NCBI RefSeq assembly: GCF_017301635.1
Contig: NZ_CP071091.1
Coordinates: 2,244,001 to 2,308,000, forward strand
Direction: 5' to 3'
Source: Myxococcus landrumus
Lineage (GTDB): Bacteria > Myxococcota > Myxococcia > Myxococcales > Myxococcaceae
DNA: 64,000 bases
Made by a program: the position numbers and the translations under genes
The notes under the pieces: model-generated
What the model was told of the DNA's origin: nothing
Databases searched by the model: none
Seen by the model: the letters and a program-made list of their open reading frames with translations, nothing else
In this document: positions 9,356 to 16,303 of the stretch, piece after piece
Layout: each line of letters starts with the position of its first letter
Position numbering within the stretch: the stretch's first letter is position 1

Positions 9356-9414
9356 TTGTCAGGCGGAAGGGAATGGGCCGTCTCTTCGGCCCAATCAAAC
9401 TTTCAGACTGACAA
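9356..9414. promoter_or_regulatory. nested inverted repeats in the leader of the DUF7873-like gene
   Basis: An outer inverted repeat TTGTCAG (9356-9362) and CTGACAA (9408-9414) encloses an inner hairpin GGGCCG-TCTCTT-CGGCCC (9375-9392). The outer arm ends 4 bases before the gene's ATG. No Shine-Dalgarno sequence is apparent, so a structured leader or a protein operator could control the downstream gene. It could also serve as the enoyl-CoA hydratase terminator. Confidence 0.4.
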
Positions 9415-9418
9415 GCAC

Positions 9419-10150
9419 ATGACCAAGCTCAACCAGATCGTCGCCGTCGAAAAGGGCGTCAAGAGTCGCTCCCTGCAGGAGCTGACCCAGGCGCACCACG
9501 ACCTCCAGAAGCCCCAACTGCTCAACGGTATCTCCCGCACCTATCAGCCCCGTGACGAGGAAGGTGAACGCTTCCCTCCTGAGTCCACGCGCGTGCAGGT
9601 GCGCACCGACGACGTGCTGAAGAAGACGAAGGAGATCCTCACCCGTCTCTTCGACGTCACCGCCACCAAGGACCTCACCAACTGCCACGCGAAGGCGGAC
9701 GTCCGCGTCGACGGCAAGGTGCTCCTCAAGGGCGCTCCCGCCACCTACCTGCTCTTCCTCGAGAAGCAGTTGGTGGACCTGCACACCTTCGTGAAGAAGC
9801 TGCCCACGCTGGACCCGTCGGAGACCTGGACTCCAGACCCGGCGCAGGGACTGTGGGCCACCGAACCCGTGCAGACGGCCAAGACGAAGAAGGTCCCTCG
9901 CAACCACGTGAAGGCCGAGGCCACCGAGAAGCACCCCGCGCAGGTGGAGGTGTATTACGAGGACATCGTCGTCGGTTACTGGAAGACGGTGAAGTACTCG
10001 GGCGCCCTGCCCGCCCTTCGAGTTCACGAGCTGCTCGAGCGAGTGGAGAAGCTCCAGCAAGCCGTCAAGTTCGCGCGTGAGGAAGCCAACGCGGTGGAAG
10101 TCCAGGAGTTGAAGTCGGGCGACGCCATCCTCGGCTACCTCCTGAGCTGA
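9419..10150 (+). CDS. DUF7873-like protein next to tRNA-like RNAs
   Basis: A 243-aa cytoplasmic protein that starts MTKLNQIVAVEKGVKSRS. I recognise it as a conserved family otherwise known from actinobacteria (I recall the name DUF7873). Typical segments are GISRTYQPRDEEGERFPPES, LFDVTATKDLTNCHAKADV, YLLFLEKQLVDLHTFV and KVPRNHVKAEATEKHPAQVE. There are no membrane segments or signal peptide. It is rich in Lys, Arg and Glu, and the C-terminal third is helical (LHERV-type heptads LLERVEKLQQAVKFAREEA). No known catalytic motif is visible. The ATG at 9419 fits the conserved family start; the longer frame from 9347 does not. The gene is followed at once by two tRNA-like RNAs, which makes RNA binding or RNA quality control a reasonable inference, not an established fact. 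No TROVE domain is present. Confidence 0.8.
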   Translation: MTKLNQIVAVEKGVKSRSLQELTQAHHDLQKPQLLNGISRTYQPRDEEGERFPPESTRVQVRTDDVLKKTKEILTRLFDVTATKDLTNCHAKADVRVDGKVLLKGAPATYLLFLEKQLVDLHTFVKKLPTLDPSETWTPDPAQGLWATEPVQTAKTKKVPRNHVKAEATEKHPAQVEVYYEDIVVGYWKTVKYSGALPALRVHELLERVEKLQQAVKFAREEANAVEVQELKSGDAILGYLLS

Positions 10151-10189
10151 GCCCCAGGCTCGGCACGCACAGTTTTCGGAGTACAAACT

Positions 10190-10200
10190 CAAACTCAGCA
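10190..10200 (+). repeat. leader repeat copy 1 (CAAACTCAGCA)
   Basis: First copy of an exact 11-base direct repeat. The second copy begins 164 bases later. Each copy lies shortly upstream of one tRNA-like RNA, so it may be a shared processing or promoter element, or the trace of a duplication of the RNA unit. Confidence 0.6.
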
Positions 10201-10203
10201 GCA

Positions 10204-10346
10204 GATTGACGCCGAGCGTTCTCGCGTCGCCTCCAGTGCAGGTTCGAGCCCTGCCCCCGCTATCGCCACTCTTTGTTGCGGGGTAGCCCAACTGGTAGAG
10301 GCAAGCGCGACGAAGCGAGTAACGCGAAGCACCCCAGCTTCAATTT
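10204..10346 (+). ncRNA. circularly permuted tRNA-like RNA 1 (Y RNA/YrlA-like)
   Basis: Hand folding gives a tRNA-like four-way junction in permuted order. T arm: GCAGG-TTCGAGC-CCTGC (10238-10254) with a canonical T loop. Acceptor 3' strand CCCCGC (10255-10260) is joined by a 17-base loop to acceptor 5' strand GCGGGG (10278-10283). D arm: TA, then GCC/GGC (10286-10302) with a canonical loop containing GGTA. The RNA ends pair through a 15-bp helix, 10216-10230 with 10307-10325, all Watson-Crick, with a GAA and a T bulge. ATTGA (10205-10209) can pair with TCAAT (10340-10344) outside it. There is no anticodon loop. True 5' and 3' ends are unknown. The fold matches the tRNA-like module of bacterial Y RNAs. 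Confidence 0.72.
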
Positions 10347-10353
10347 CTCACTC

Positions 10354-10364
10354 CAAACTCAGCA
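10354..10364 (+). repeat. leader repeat copy 2 (CAAACTCAGCA)
   Basis: Second exact copy of the 11-base repeat, placed 12 bases before the first helix strand of the second tRNA-like RNA. See the first copy at 10190. Confidence 0.6.
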
Positions 10365-10375
10365 TTCGCCGTCGC

Positions 10376-10512
10376 AGGTCCGATCTACCGTCTTCGCCCA
10401 CTCCCTCGAGATGCTGGTGCAATTCCGGCCCGCCGCTTCTTCTTGTGCGGCGGTCGTTCAATCGCAGGACGCGAGGCCTCATCCTGAGGCGAAGACTTAA
10501 ACGTGCGGACCT
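10376..10512 (+). ncRNA. circularly permuted tRNA-like RNA 2 with Y RNA Ro-site heptamer
   Basis: Second permuted tRNA-like fold. T arm: GCTGG-TGCAATT-CCGGC (10413-10429). Acceptor strands CCGCCGC (10430-10436) and GCGGCGG (10447-10453) give 7 perfect pairs closed by a 10-base loop. D arm: GTTC/GGAC (10456-10470). The anticodon-stem position has CCTCG (10404-10408) with CGAGG (10472-10476), and a 4-base variable loop AGAT as in real tRNAs. The stem then extends outward: GTCTTCGCC (10390-10398) with GGCGAAGAC (10488-10496), and AGGTCC (10376-10381) with GGACCT (10507-10512). GGTCCGA at 10377-10383 equals the conserved 5' strand of the Ro-binding site of Y RNAs, though the opposite strand is not the usual TTGACC. 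Transcript ends are unknown. Confidence 0.72.
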
Positions 10513-10531
10513 CATCCATGGCGGCACAACC

Positions 10532-10564
10532 GGGCCCGGTCAGGAGGATACCCTGGCCGGGCCC
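10532..10564 (+). terminator. strong hairpin after the tRNA-like RNAs
   Basis: An 8-bp perfect stem (GGGCCCGG with CCGGGCCC) is extended by a T-G pair and CAGG/CCTG, with the 7-base loop AGGATAC. It begins 20 bases after the second RNA. No T-run follows, so it may be a terminator, a 3'-end stabiliser of the RNA transcript, or a third structured element. Confidence 0.5.
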
Positions 10565-10648
10565 ACTTATTAGAAATCTCCAGTGGAGACGGAGTGACAT
10601 GCGTGGGGTTGCCGGAAGCATCGTGGGAGACTTCAATGCGGAGTCGCG

Positions 10649-11302
10649 ATGCTGTTCGGAAGCAAGACGCCCCCCTCCCGTTCAGAGCTCATCACCGAGG
10701 CGGACCTGGCGCGCTCGAAGGGCCGGTTGAACAAGGCCATCTCGGGCTACCGCAAGGCGCTGGAGCTGGAGCCCAAGGACGCCGTCGTCCTGGGCAAGCT
10801 CGCGCCGCTGCTGGCTCGGACCCGACAACCGCAGGCCGCGCTCGAGAGCTTCCGCGCGGCGGCCCAGGCCCATCTCGACAAGGGCTTCGCGGACAAGGCA
10901 CAGGCGGTCTACGCCCAGGCCACGGAGCTGTTCCCGCTCGAGCTGGAGCTGTGGCGACAGGTGGCCCAGTTGCATGTGCAGAAGGGGCATCGGGCAGAGG
11001 CCGTGAAGACCTTGCTGCGGGGCCGGCTCCACTTCCGCCGGAGCAGTGAACGGCCGGGCGCCATCCTCCTCTTGCGCGAGACCCTCGCGCTGGATGCGGC
11101 GCTGTTCGAGGTGAAGCTGGACCTGGTGCTCCAGCTCGCGCGGCAGAATGAGCGCGAGGAGGCGCTGGCGATGTTGGAGCCGCTCGCCGCGGAAGCGCGG
11201 GGGACACGGCACCTTCGCAAGCTGCGCTGGACGCAGGCCCAGGTGACGCCCGGCGTGGGCACCTTCTTGGCGTGGCTGCGTGCGTGGGTCTTGGGGCGCT
11301 GA
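10649..11302 (+). CDS. tetratricopeptide-repeat protein
   Basis: A 217-aa cytoplasmic protein of helical TPR units. An N-terminal pair (KGRLNKAISGYRKALELEPKD) is followed by further repeats around residues 50-130 (ALESFRAAAQAHLDKGFADK, AVYAQATELFPLELELW). The rest is alpha-helical with Leu/Ala heptads. A GGAG 5 bases before the ATG supports the start. Such proteins usually serve as protein-protein adaptors; no partner can be named. Its stop lies one base from the stop of the convergent TetR gene. Confidence 0.7.
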   Translation: MLFGSKTPPSRSELITEADLARSKGRLNKAISGYRKALELEPKDAVVLGKLAPLLARTRQPQAALESFRAAAQAHLDKGFADKAQAVYAQATELFPLELELWRQVAQLHVQKGHRAEAVKTLLRGRLHFRRSSERPGAILLLRETLALDAALFEVKLDLVLQLARQNEREEALAMLEPLAAEARGTRHLRKLRWTQAQVTPGVGTFLAWLRAWVLGR

Positions 11303-11303
11303 C

Positions 11304-11912
11304 CTACGCGCCGCGCGGTGTTTGGGGCCTGACGCTCTGCCAGGCCAGCTTCGGTAGCTGGCTTCGCATCCACGCAGGGTCCAGCGGAGCGCCTCCGAGG
11401 AAACGGCGGCAGGCTTCGTGGCTTGGGCCCAGCAGCACCACGTCCAGCAGCAAGGTGGGCCAAGGCGGCAGCGAGCCCTCCGAGACGAAGCGCGCGACGT
11501 GCTGGACGATGGGCGCGAGCAGCTCCGCCTTGCGAGCCAGGAGCACCTCCGCCGCGTCCGTGCCCAGCTCCATGGCCATCGCCTGGTACATGAAGCGGCC
11601 CTCGTCCCGGTGGGAGAGAATCCACTCCAGGTGGCCATCCACCAGCGCCACCACGGCCTCCTCCGCCGTGGAAGTGGGCACCACCCGGGAGACCAGGTGG
11701 GTGAAGAGTCGCTCGAAGGTGCGAATCAGCAGCGCGAGCGTGAGGTCCGGGAGTCCGTCGAACAGGTGGTAGACGCTCGAAGGGCTCGCGCCGGCGGCCT
11801 TGCGAATCTCCTCGATGCCCGTGCCGAGGAGCCCCCTCTCCGAGAAGCATCGCAGGGCCGCGTCCAGCAGCGCGTCGCGTCGCTTCACCCCATCCCGTCG
11901 TGCTGGCCCCAT
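11304..11912 (-). CDS. TetR/AcrR family transcriptional regulator
   Basis: A 202-aa repressor-type protein. The N-terminal helix-turn-helix (about residues 10-55) shows the TetR pattern ALRCFSERGLLGTGIEEIRKAAGASPSSVYHLFDG. The ligand-binding C-terminal domain (about 70-190) is divergent, so the effector cannot be predicted. It is transcribed divergently from the DUF6210-like gene with 85 bases between the starts, which makes that gene and itself the likely targets. Confidence 0.9.
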   Translation of the reverse strand: MGPARRDGVKRRDALLDAALRCFSERGLLGTGIEEIRKAAGASPSSVYHLFDGLPDLTLALLIRTFERLFTHLVSRVVPTSTAEEAVVALVDGHLEWILSHRDEGRFMYQAMAMELGTDAAEVLLARKAELLAPIVQHVARFVSEGSLPPWPTLLLDVVLLGPSHEACRRFLGGAPLDPAWMRSQLPKLAWQSVRPQTPRGA

Positions 11913-11997
11913 GTCCCTACCCTATGCGCTGCCCCTCCAGGGGTCATCGGTCTCGTGCTCCGCACCAGAAGCCCACCACCCCAAGGAGACTGGCAAC

Positions 11998-12492
11998 ATG
12001 CGGAGAGAGGCAACCCGTGACGAAGCGACGGTGATGGCCATGCACAACGTCTTTCTCGACCCTGCCGGCACCACCCCTTTCGGCCTCGCCGTCATCGTGC
12101 TGGCGCCCACGGGCGTCACGTACGAGCACCAGTGCGAAGGCCTCATGACCTCGACACGCACGGTGGAGGGATTCCTCGTGCCGGTTCCCTCCAACGACTA
12201 CGACCCGGAAGCGAACGAAGCGTTTGACGCCGAGGGAGCGCTGCTCAGCTTCTTCCACAAGGAGTTCCGCGGAAATCCTCCACCCCCCGAGCAGTGGACG
12301 CCAGGTCAGGTGGAGAGCCTCGCCAAGCTCGTCAGTCGAGTCCCCTTCTGGTCCACGCCGACGGGCTCCGCGCCTTCGGAACTTCTTCACCTGACCCTGG
12401 ACATGGAGCGCGTCGCGGAGATCACCGAAGCATGGGTGCCCGTCAAGACACCCTATGGCCCCGGCATCCTCGTCTTCCAGAACTGTGACTGA
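11998..12492 (+). CDS. DUF6210-like protein
   Basis: A 164-aa cytoplasmic protein that I match by its pattern to DUF6210: FLDPAGTTPFGLAVIVLAPTG near the start, a central FFHKEFRG, and the C-terminal EAWVPVKTPYGPGILVFQNCD. Function is unknown; related proteins are often found as stand-alone or immunity-like genes. Start at 11998 has AAGGAG 9 bases upstream, while the longer frame from 11800 runs antisense through the TetR gene. It faces that TetR gene divergently and could be controlled by it. Confidence 0.7.
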   Translation: MRREATRDEATVMAMHNVFLDPAGTTPFGLAVIVLAPTGVTYEHQCEGLMTSTRTVEGFLVPVPSNDYDPEANEAFDAEGALLSFFHKEFRGNPPPPEQWTPGQVESLAKLVSRVPFWSTPTGSAPSELLHLTLDMERVAEITEAWVPVKTPYGPGILVFQNCD

Positions 12493-12499
12493 CGGAAAC

Positions 12500-12514
12500 T
12501 GGAAGAATCTTCCA
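12500..12514. promoter_or_regulatory. 15-bp palindrome upstream of the SDR gene
   Basis: Perfect inverted repeat TGGAAGA-A-TCTTCCA, located 8 bases after the stop of the DUF6210-like gene and 32 bases before the SDR start. Its size and perfect symmetry fit an operator. It could also be a short terminator hairpin. Confidence 0.4.
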
Positions 12515-12545
12515 ATTCAGAAACAGGGCTGGCAGGCTTCCGTGC

Positions 12546-13361
12546 ATGACCGACCTCATCCTCACGGGAGCATCACGAGGCATTGGCTTCGCGCTGGCTC
12601 GGACACTCGCGAAGTCGCGTGAGTACCGGCTCATCCTGGTCGCCAGGGACCGCGCGCGACTGGAGGCCCTGGCCGCCTCCATCCAGCAGGAAGGTGGGCA
12701 GGCGGTCGTCGTCCCGGGCGACCTCTCGACGCTCTCGGGAGCCCGCGCGCTGGGACAGCGACTGGCGGAGCTGGTGACCCCTGGAGCCACGCTGGTGCAC
12801 AACGCGGGCATCTGGCCCACCCGGCGCGAGCTGACCGTGGACGGTCTGGAGATGGGCTTCGCGGTGAACCACGCGGCGCCGCTTGAGATGCAACAGGCCC
12901 TGCTCGATGCGAAGCGGCTGCGGCGCATCCTGCTGGTGAGCGCGGGCCTGTTGGTGAAGGGCCGGTTCGATGCCGCACGCACGCCGACCGGCGAGGACTT
13001 CTCCAGCATCCGCACGTACTGCGACACCAAGCTGGGCTTCGCTCTCGCGATGCGTGACGTGGCCACCGCGCATCCGGAGCTGGATGTGCTGGTGCTCCAC
13101 CCGGGCGTCGTGCGCACCGACCTCGGAGCCCGCACAGGCCCCATGGGCTGGCTGCTCTCGCTCGTGAAGCGGCGATGGGAAGCGCCCGAGGTCTGCGCCG
13201 AGCGCCTCTCGCGCATCCTCGCCAAGGAGCGCTGGTCCACGCCTGGACAGGCACGATGGTGGGTCGAGGAAGTGGAGCAGCCCTGGCCTCCCGTGACGGA
13301 GGATGCCGCCACACAGCGCGCCGTGCGCGAGGTGCACGAGCGGGTGCGCGCCATGGGCTGA
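12546..13361 (+). CDS. short-chain dehydrogenase/reductase
   Basis: A 271-aa NAD(P)-dependent oxidoreductase of the SDR superfamily. Seen: cofactor motif TGASRGIG near residues 7-14, an acidic-to-basic switch region (VARDRARL) suggesting NADPH, VHNAG in place of NNAG near residue 85, and the catalytic YCDTK (YxxxK) near residue 158. Ser in SAGLLV just upstream completes the triad. The C-terminal part resembles WW-domain oxidoreductase or retinol dehydrogenase-like enzymes. Substrate is unknown. A 15-bp palindrome lies between it and the preceding gene; the OxyR-type gene follows 27 bases later. Confidence 0.9.
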   Translation: MTDLILTGASRGIGFALARTLAKSREYRLILVARDRARLEALAASIQQEGGQAVVVPGDLSTLSGARALGQRLAELVTPGATLVHNAGIWPTRRELTVDGLEMGFAVNHAAPLEMQQALLDAKRLRRILLVSAGLLVKGRFDAARTPTGEDFSSIRTYCDTKLGFALAMRDVATAHPELDVLVLHPGVVRTDLGARTGPMGWLLSLVKRRWEAPEVCAERLSRILAKERWSTPGQARWWVEEVEQPWPPVTEDAATQRAVREVHERVRAMG

Positions 13362-13388
13362 GGCCCGGCGTGATAGGGACAGGGCATC

Positions 13389-14354
13389 GTGCTCCTGAAT
13401 CCCCACCCCTTCACGCTCCGGCAGCTCCAATACGCGGTCGCCGTCGCGGACACGCTGAGCTTCCGCAAGGCCGCGGCGCGATGCCACGTCTCGCAGCCGT
13501 CCCTCAGCGCGCAGCTCGCACAGCTCGAGGAAGTGCTCGGAGTCCGGCTGTTCGAGCGCGACCGCAAGCGGGTGCTGCCCACCGCGGCCGGTCAACGGTT
13601 GGTGGAGCGAGCACGGCGACTCCTGCTCGAGGCCGATGACCTTCAAGACGAGGCCCGGCGCGTCGGCAATCCCCTCGACGGAACGCTGCGCATCGGCATC
13701 ATCCCCACCGTCTCGCCGTACCTTCTCCCCGCGCTCACGCCCGTGCTTCGCAAGCAGTATCCCCGTCTGACGCTGGCCTGGGTCGAGGACAAGACCAAGG
13801 CCCTGACGCGAAGCCTGGAAGCAGGAACACTCGACGCCGCACTGCTGGCGCTCGAGGCCGATGTCGGCGACGTGGAGCGGGACGTCATCGCCAAGGACGC
13901 GTTCTTCGTCGTCGCCCCCAAGGGCCACCCGCTCGCCGCGAGGAACACCCCCGTGTCCGTGGCGGAGCTGCGCGAGGCCAAGGTCCTCCTCCTGGACGAA
14001 GGCCACTGTCTGCGAGAGCAGGCCCTCGCCTTCTGCACACGTGCTCGGGCCCATGAGCAGGAGTTCCGCGCGACGAGCCTCTCGACGCTCGCGCAGATGG
14101 TCGCGGGCGGAGCCGGCGTCACCCTGCTCCCAGCCCTGGCCATCCCCACCGAGAGCCGCCGCGCGGAACTCGTCGTGCGCCCCATCGCGCCTCCGGTTCC
14201 GCATCGAACCCTCGCGCTCGTGTGGCGTCGCAGCACGCCGCTCGCCCCCGCCCTGCGACAGCTCGCCGCCACGCTCCGGGAGGGCTACCCCTCCGACTCC
14301 ACCGCGCCTCGCCCACGCGGTGCCTCCAAGTCACGTGCGAGCCAGTCCCGTTAG
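13389..14354 (+). CDS. oxyR: OxyR-type hydrogen-peroxide-sensing LysR regulator
   Basis: A 321-aa LysR-family activator. The N-terminal winged helix (about 8-65) reads FTLRQLQYAVAVADTLSF and CHVSQPSLSAQLAQLEEVLG. The effector domain carries the OxyR redox segment GHCLREQALAFC, with both cysteines that form the peroxide-induced disulfide in E. coli OxyR (C199 and C208), followed by FRATSLSTLAQMVAGGAGVT, a conserved OxyR stretch. A GTG start at 13389 is preceded by AGGGACAGGG. It should activate catalase or peroxiredoxin genes, none of which are in the window. Its stop overlaps the stop of the convergent transporter gene. Confidence 0.9.
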   Translation: MLLNPHPFTLRQLQYAVAVADTLSFRKAAARCHVSQPSLSAQLAQLEEVLGVRLFERDRKRVLPTAAGQRLVERARRLLLEADDLQDEARRVGNPLDGTLRIGIIPTVSPYLLPALTPVLRKQYPRLTLAWVEDKTKALTRSLEAGTLDAALLALEADVGDVERDVIAKDAFFVVAPKGHPLAARNTPVSVAELREAKVLLLDEGHCLREQALAFCTRARAHEQEFRATSLSTLAQMVAGGAGVTLLPALAIPTESRRAELVVRPIAPPVPHRTLALVWRRSTPLAPALRQLAATLREGYPSDSTAPRPRGASKSRASQSR

Positions 14355-14941
14355 AAGCTCCCCGCCATCCACACACCGCCCAGCAGGATGGAGAGCGAGG
14401 AGGCCCCTCGCGTCACGTGGGTAGCAACCTTGGTCGACAGCCGGCGCGCTCGCGAGACGGCCGCGATGCCCGCGGTGAGCGCGGACATGGCCAGCGTGCT
14501 GCCCACCGAGAACCCACCCAGGAAGAGCGCCTGCTCCACCGCCGTGCCAGACACCGTGACGGGCAGCAGCAACAGCAGCGCGGAGGCGCCCGTCAATCCG
14601 TGCACCAACCCCACGGCGGCGACACCTCGCGTGGGCTGGGCCTCGGCCTCCATCCCCTGGCGCCGCGTCAATCCCCAGACGCCCATCCCCAACAGCGCGA
14701 GCCCCGCGACCCGCTCCGCCCAACGGTCGACGAACTCCAGATGCACCGCGGACAGGAGCACCAGGAGCGCTCCCGCGGCGAGCAACGTCCCCAGCCCGTG
14801 CCCCAGCCCCCACATCAACCCCACCCGCCACGCCCCCTGCCGACGTCCCACGGACAGCGGCGCGAGGCTCAGCAGATGGTCCGGTCCCGCCAGCGCGTGC
14901 AGCGCACCTGAACCAACACCCGCGAGAGCAATCAGTGGCAT
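14351..14941 (-). CDS. NicO/HupE-like membrane transporter
   Basis: A 196-aa integral membrane protein with about six hydrophobic helices. The N-terminal helix holds HALAGPDHLL, the HxxxxDH metal-binding motif of NiCoT/NicO transporters, and a second Gly-rich motif GLVHGLTGASALL. It probably moves nickel or cobalt, or acts as a related exporter. Of two close ATGs (14947 and 14941), the inner one has the better spacing (8 bases) from AAAGGAG. It is convergent with oxyR and overlaps its stop by four bases. There is no urease, hydrogenase or cobalamin gene nearby to name the metal. Confidence 0.75.
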   Translation of the reverse strand: MPLIALAGVGSGALHALAGPDHLLSLAPLSVGRRQGAWRVGLMWGLGHGLGTLLAAGALLVLLSAVHLEFVDRWAERVAGLALLGMGVWGLTRRQGMEAEAQPTRGVAAVGLVHGLTGASALLLLLPVTVSGTAVEQALFLGGFSVGSTLAMSALTAGIAAVSRARRLSTKVATHVTRGASSLSILLGGVWMAGSF

Positions 14942-15053
14942 GGGCATGACTCCTTTCACCTGCGAGTCAAAAGATGCCCAGTCCCCACTCATCGTTCCAA
15001 GACAACGTTTCGATGAGACTGATAGCCCAGGACTATCAGTCTCCGGGACGGCC

Positions 15054-16130
15054 CTACCCGCCCATGACGGGGCGAGGGTTCAGCGCGCCCTCGGTGACTT
15101 CGCGCCACCACGGGGTGGCCGTCTCCCAGCGCGTCGGCTCCACCGCGGCGCCCAGGCGAGGCGTGAACAGCTGCACCTGCTGCTCGGTGGCCATGCGCAG
15201 GAGCGTCTCGGCGGGCTCGTCCCACGGATGCAATCCGAGGTTGAAGGTCGCCCAGTGGACCGGCATCAGCGTGCCACCGCCCAGCATCGCGTGAGCCTTG
15301 AGCGCGTTCTCCGGGCCCAGATGGATGCCGCCCCAGCTCGGGTGGAACGCGCCGACCTCCAGCATCACCAGGTCGAAGCGTCCGTGACGTCGGCCCACTT
15401 CCACCAGCTCCTCCGTCAGCCCCGTGTCCCCACTGAAGAACACGCGATGCTTCTCGCCCTCCAGCACCCAGGACGCCCACAAGGTCCGATTGCGGTCCCC
15501 CAGCCCTCGGCCGGAGAAGTGCTGTGACGGCGTGGCCGTGAACACCACCGGCCCCACCTGCGTTCGCTCCCACCAGTCCAGCTCCGTGATGAGCTCCGGC
15601 GCGACGCCGTAGGACTCCAGATGGGCTCCGACGCCCAGCGCCGTGACGAACCGGACTCGCCGCTTCGCGAGCGCCTCAATCGTGGGCCGGCACAAGTGGT
15701 CGTAGTGGTCGTGCGACACCAGCACCGCGTCCAGCTCCGGGAGCGACTCCAGCGACGCCGGCACGGCATGGAACCTTCGAGGCCCCGCGAAGGACAGCGG
15801 CGAGGCACGCTCGCCAAACACGGGGTCGGTCAGGATGCGCGCGCCGTCGAGCTCCAGGAGCATCGTGCTGTGGCCCAGCCAGGTGACGCGGAACCCTGTG
15901 TCGGGCCGCCGCGTCCAGGACTCGAGCGGGCTCTCCAACGGCACGGGCCCGGGAGGCACACGCTTCGAGGCGCCCAGGAAGAACTCACCCAACACCGGCA
16001 GCGGGTTGCCCTGGATGCCGGGCCCCACGGGGGCGGTGTTGCGGAAGCGGCCGTCCTCGAACTGGCGGGAGGCACGCACCCGCTCGAGTCGCACCCCAGA
16101 GAACTGACAACCATGGCGGGAAGGAGACAT
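15054..16130 (-). CDS. metallo-beta-lactamase-fold hydrolase (NAPE-PLD/UlaG-like)
   Basis: A 358-aa MBL-fold protein. It begins with a region typical of the NAPE-PLD/UlaG-like group (RFRNTAPVGPGIQGNP), then TWLGHSTMLLELDGARILTD, and the metal motif SHDHYDHL (HxHxDH). Further ligands follow in FSGDTGL and near the C-terminus in MPVHWATF. Members hydrolyse phosphodiester or lactone bonds with two metal ions; the substrate here is unknown. The ATG at 16130 is used; the frame upstream to 16457 overlaps the permease gene and is not protein-like. A GC-rich intergenic region of about 170 bases separates it from the permease. Confidence 0.82.
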   Translation of the reverse strand: MSPSRHGCQFSGVRLERVRASRQFEDGRFRNTAPVGPGIQGNPLPVLGEFFLGASKRVPPGPVPLESPLESWTRRPDTGFRVTWLGHSTMLLELDGARILTDPVFGERASPLSFAGPRRFHAVPASLESLPELDAVLVSHDHYDHLCRPTIEALAKRRVRFVTALGVGAHLESYGVAPELITELDWWERTQVGPVVFTATPSQHFSGRGLGDRNRTLWASWVLEGEKHRVFFSGDTGLTEELVEVGRRHGRFDLVMLEVGAFHPSWGGIHLGPENALKAHAMLGGGTLMPVHWATFNLGLHPWDEPAETLLRMATEQQVQLFTPRLGAAVEPTRWETATPWWREVTEGALNPRPVMGG

Positions 16131-16265
16131 GCCCACATCTTTAACGACCCGGGCACATCCCGGCCACCCCGCCAGGAGAGCAGGACCGCACGTTGCCGGA
16201 CGCTCGGCGGCCTGGGGTCCAGAAGCCGCCAACGTGTGGTCATGAACACCCGCGAGGCGAGCCCC

Positions 16266-16292
16266 GGGGCCCTCCAGGACGAAGAGGGCCCC
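16266..16292. terminator. 9-bp hairpin after the permease gene
   Basis: GGGGCCCTC (16266-16274) and GAGGGCCCC (16284-16292) pair perfectly around a 9-base loop. On the minus strand this lies 12 bases after the permease stop, so it is a likely terminator for that gene. It also lies upstream of the MBL gene. No T-run is present. Confidence 0.5.
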
Positions 16293-16303
16293 AAGCCGTC
16301 CAC

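Noticed and set aside
10216..10325. Ordinary tRNA gene or tRNA fragment (att site)
   Set aside because: The T arm and 3' acceptor strand come before the 5' acceptor strand and D arm, no anticodon loop exists, and the ends pair with each other. A normal tRNA or integration remnant would keep the D arm first.
10532..10564. Classical intrinsic terminator
   Set aside because: The hairpin is strong but no T-tract follows, so the terminator label is kept at moderate confidence only.
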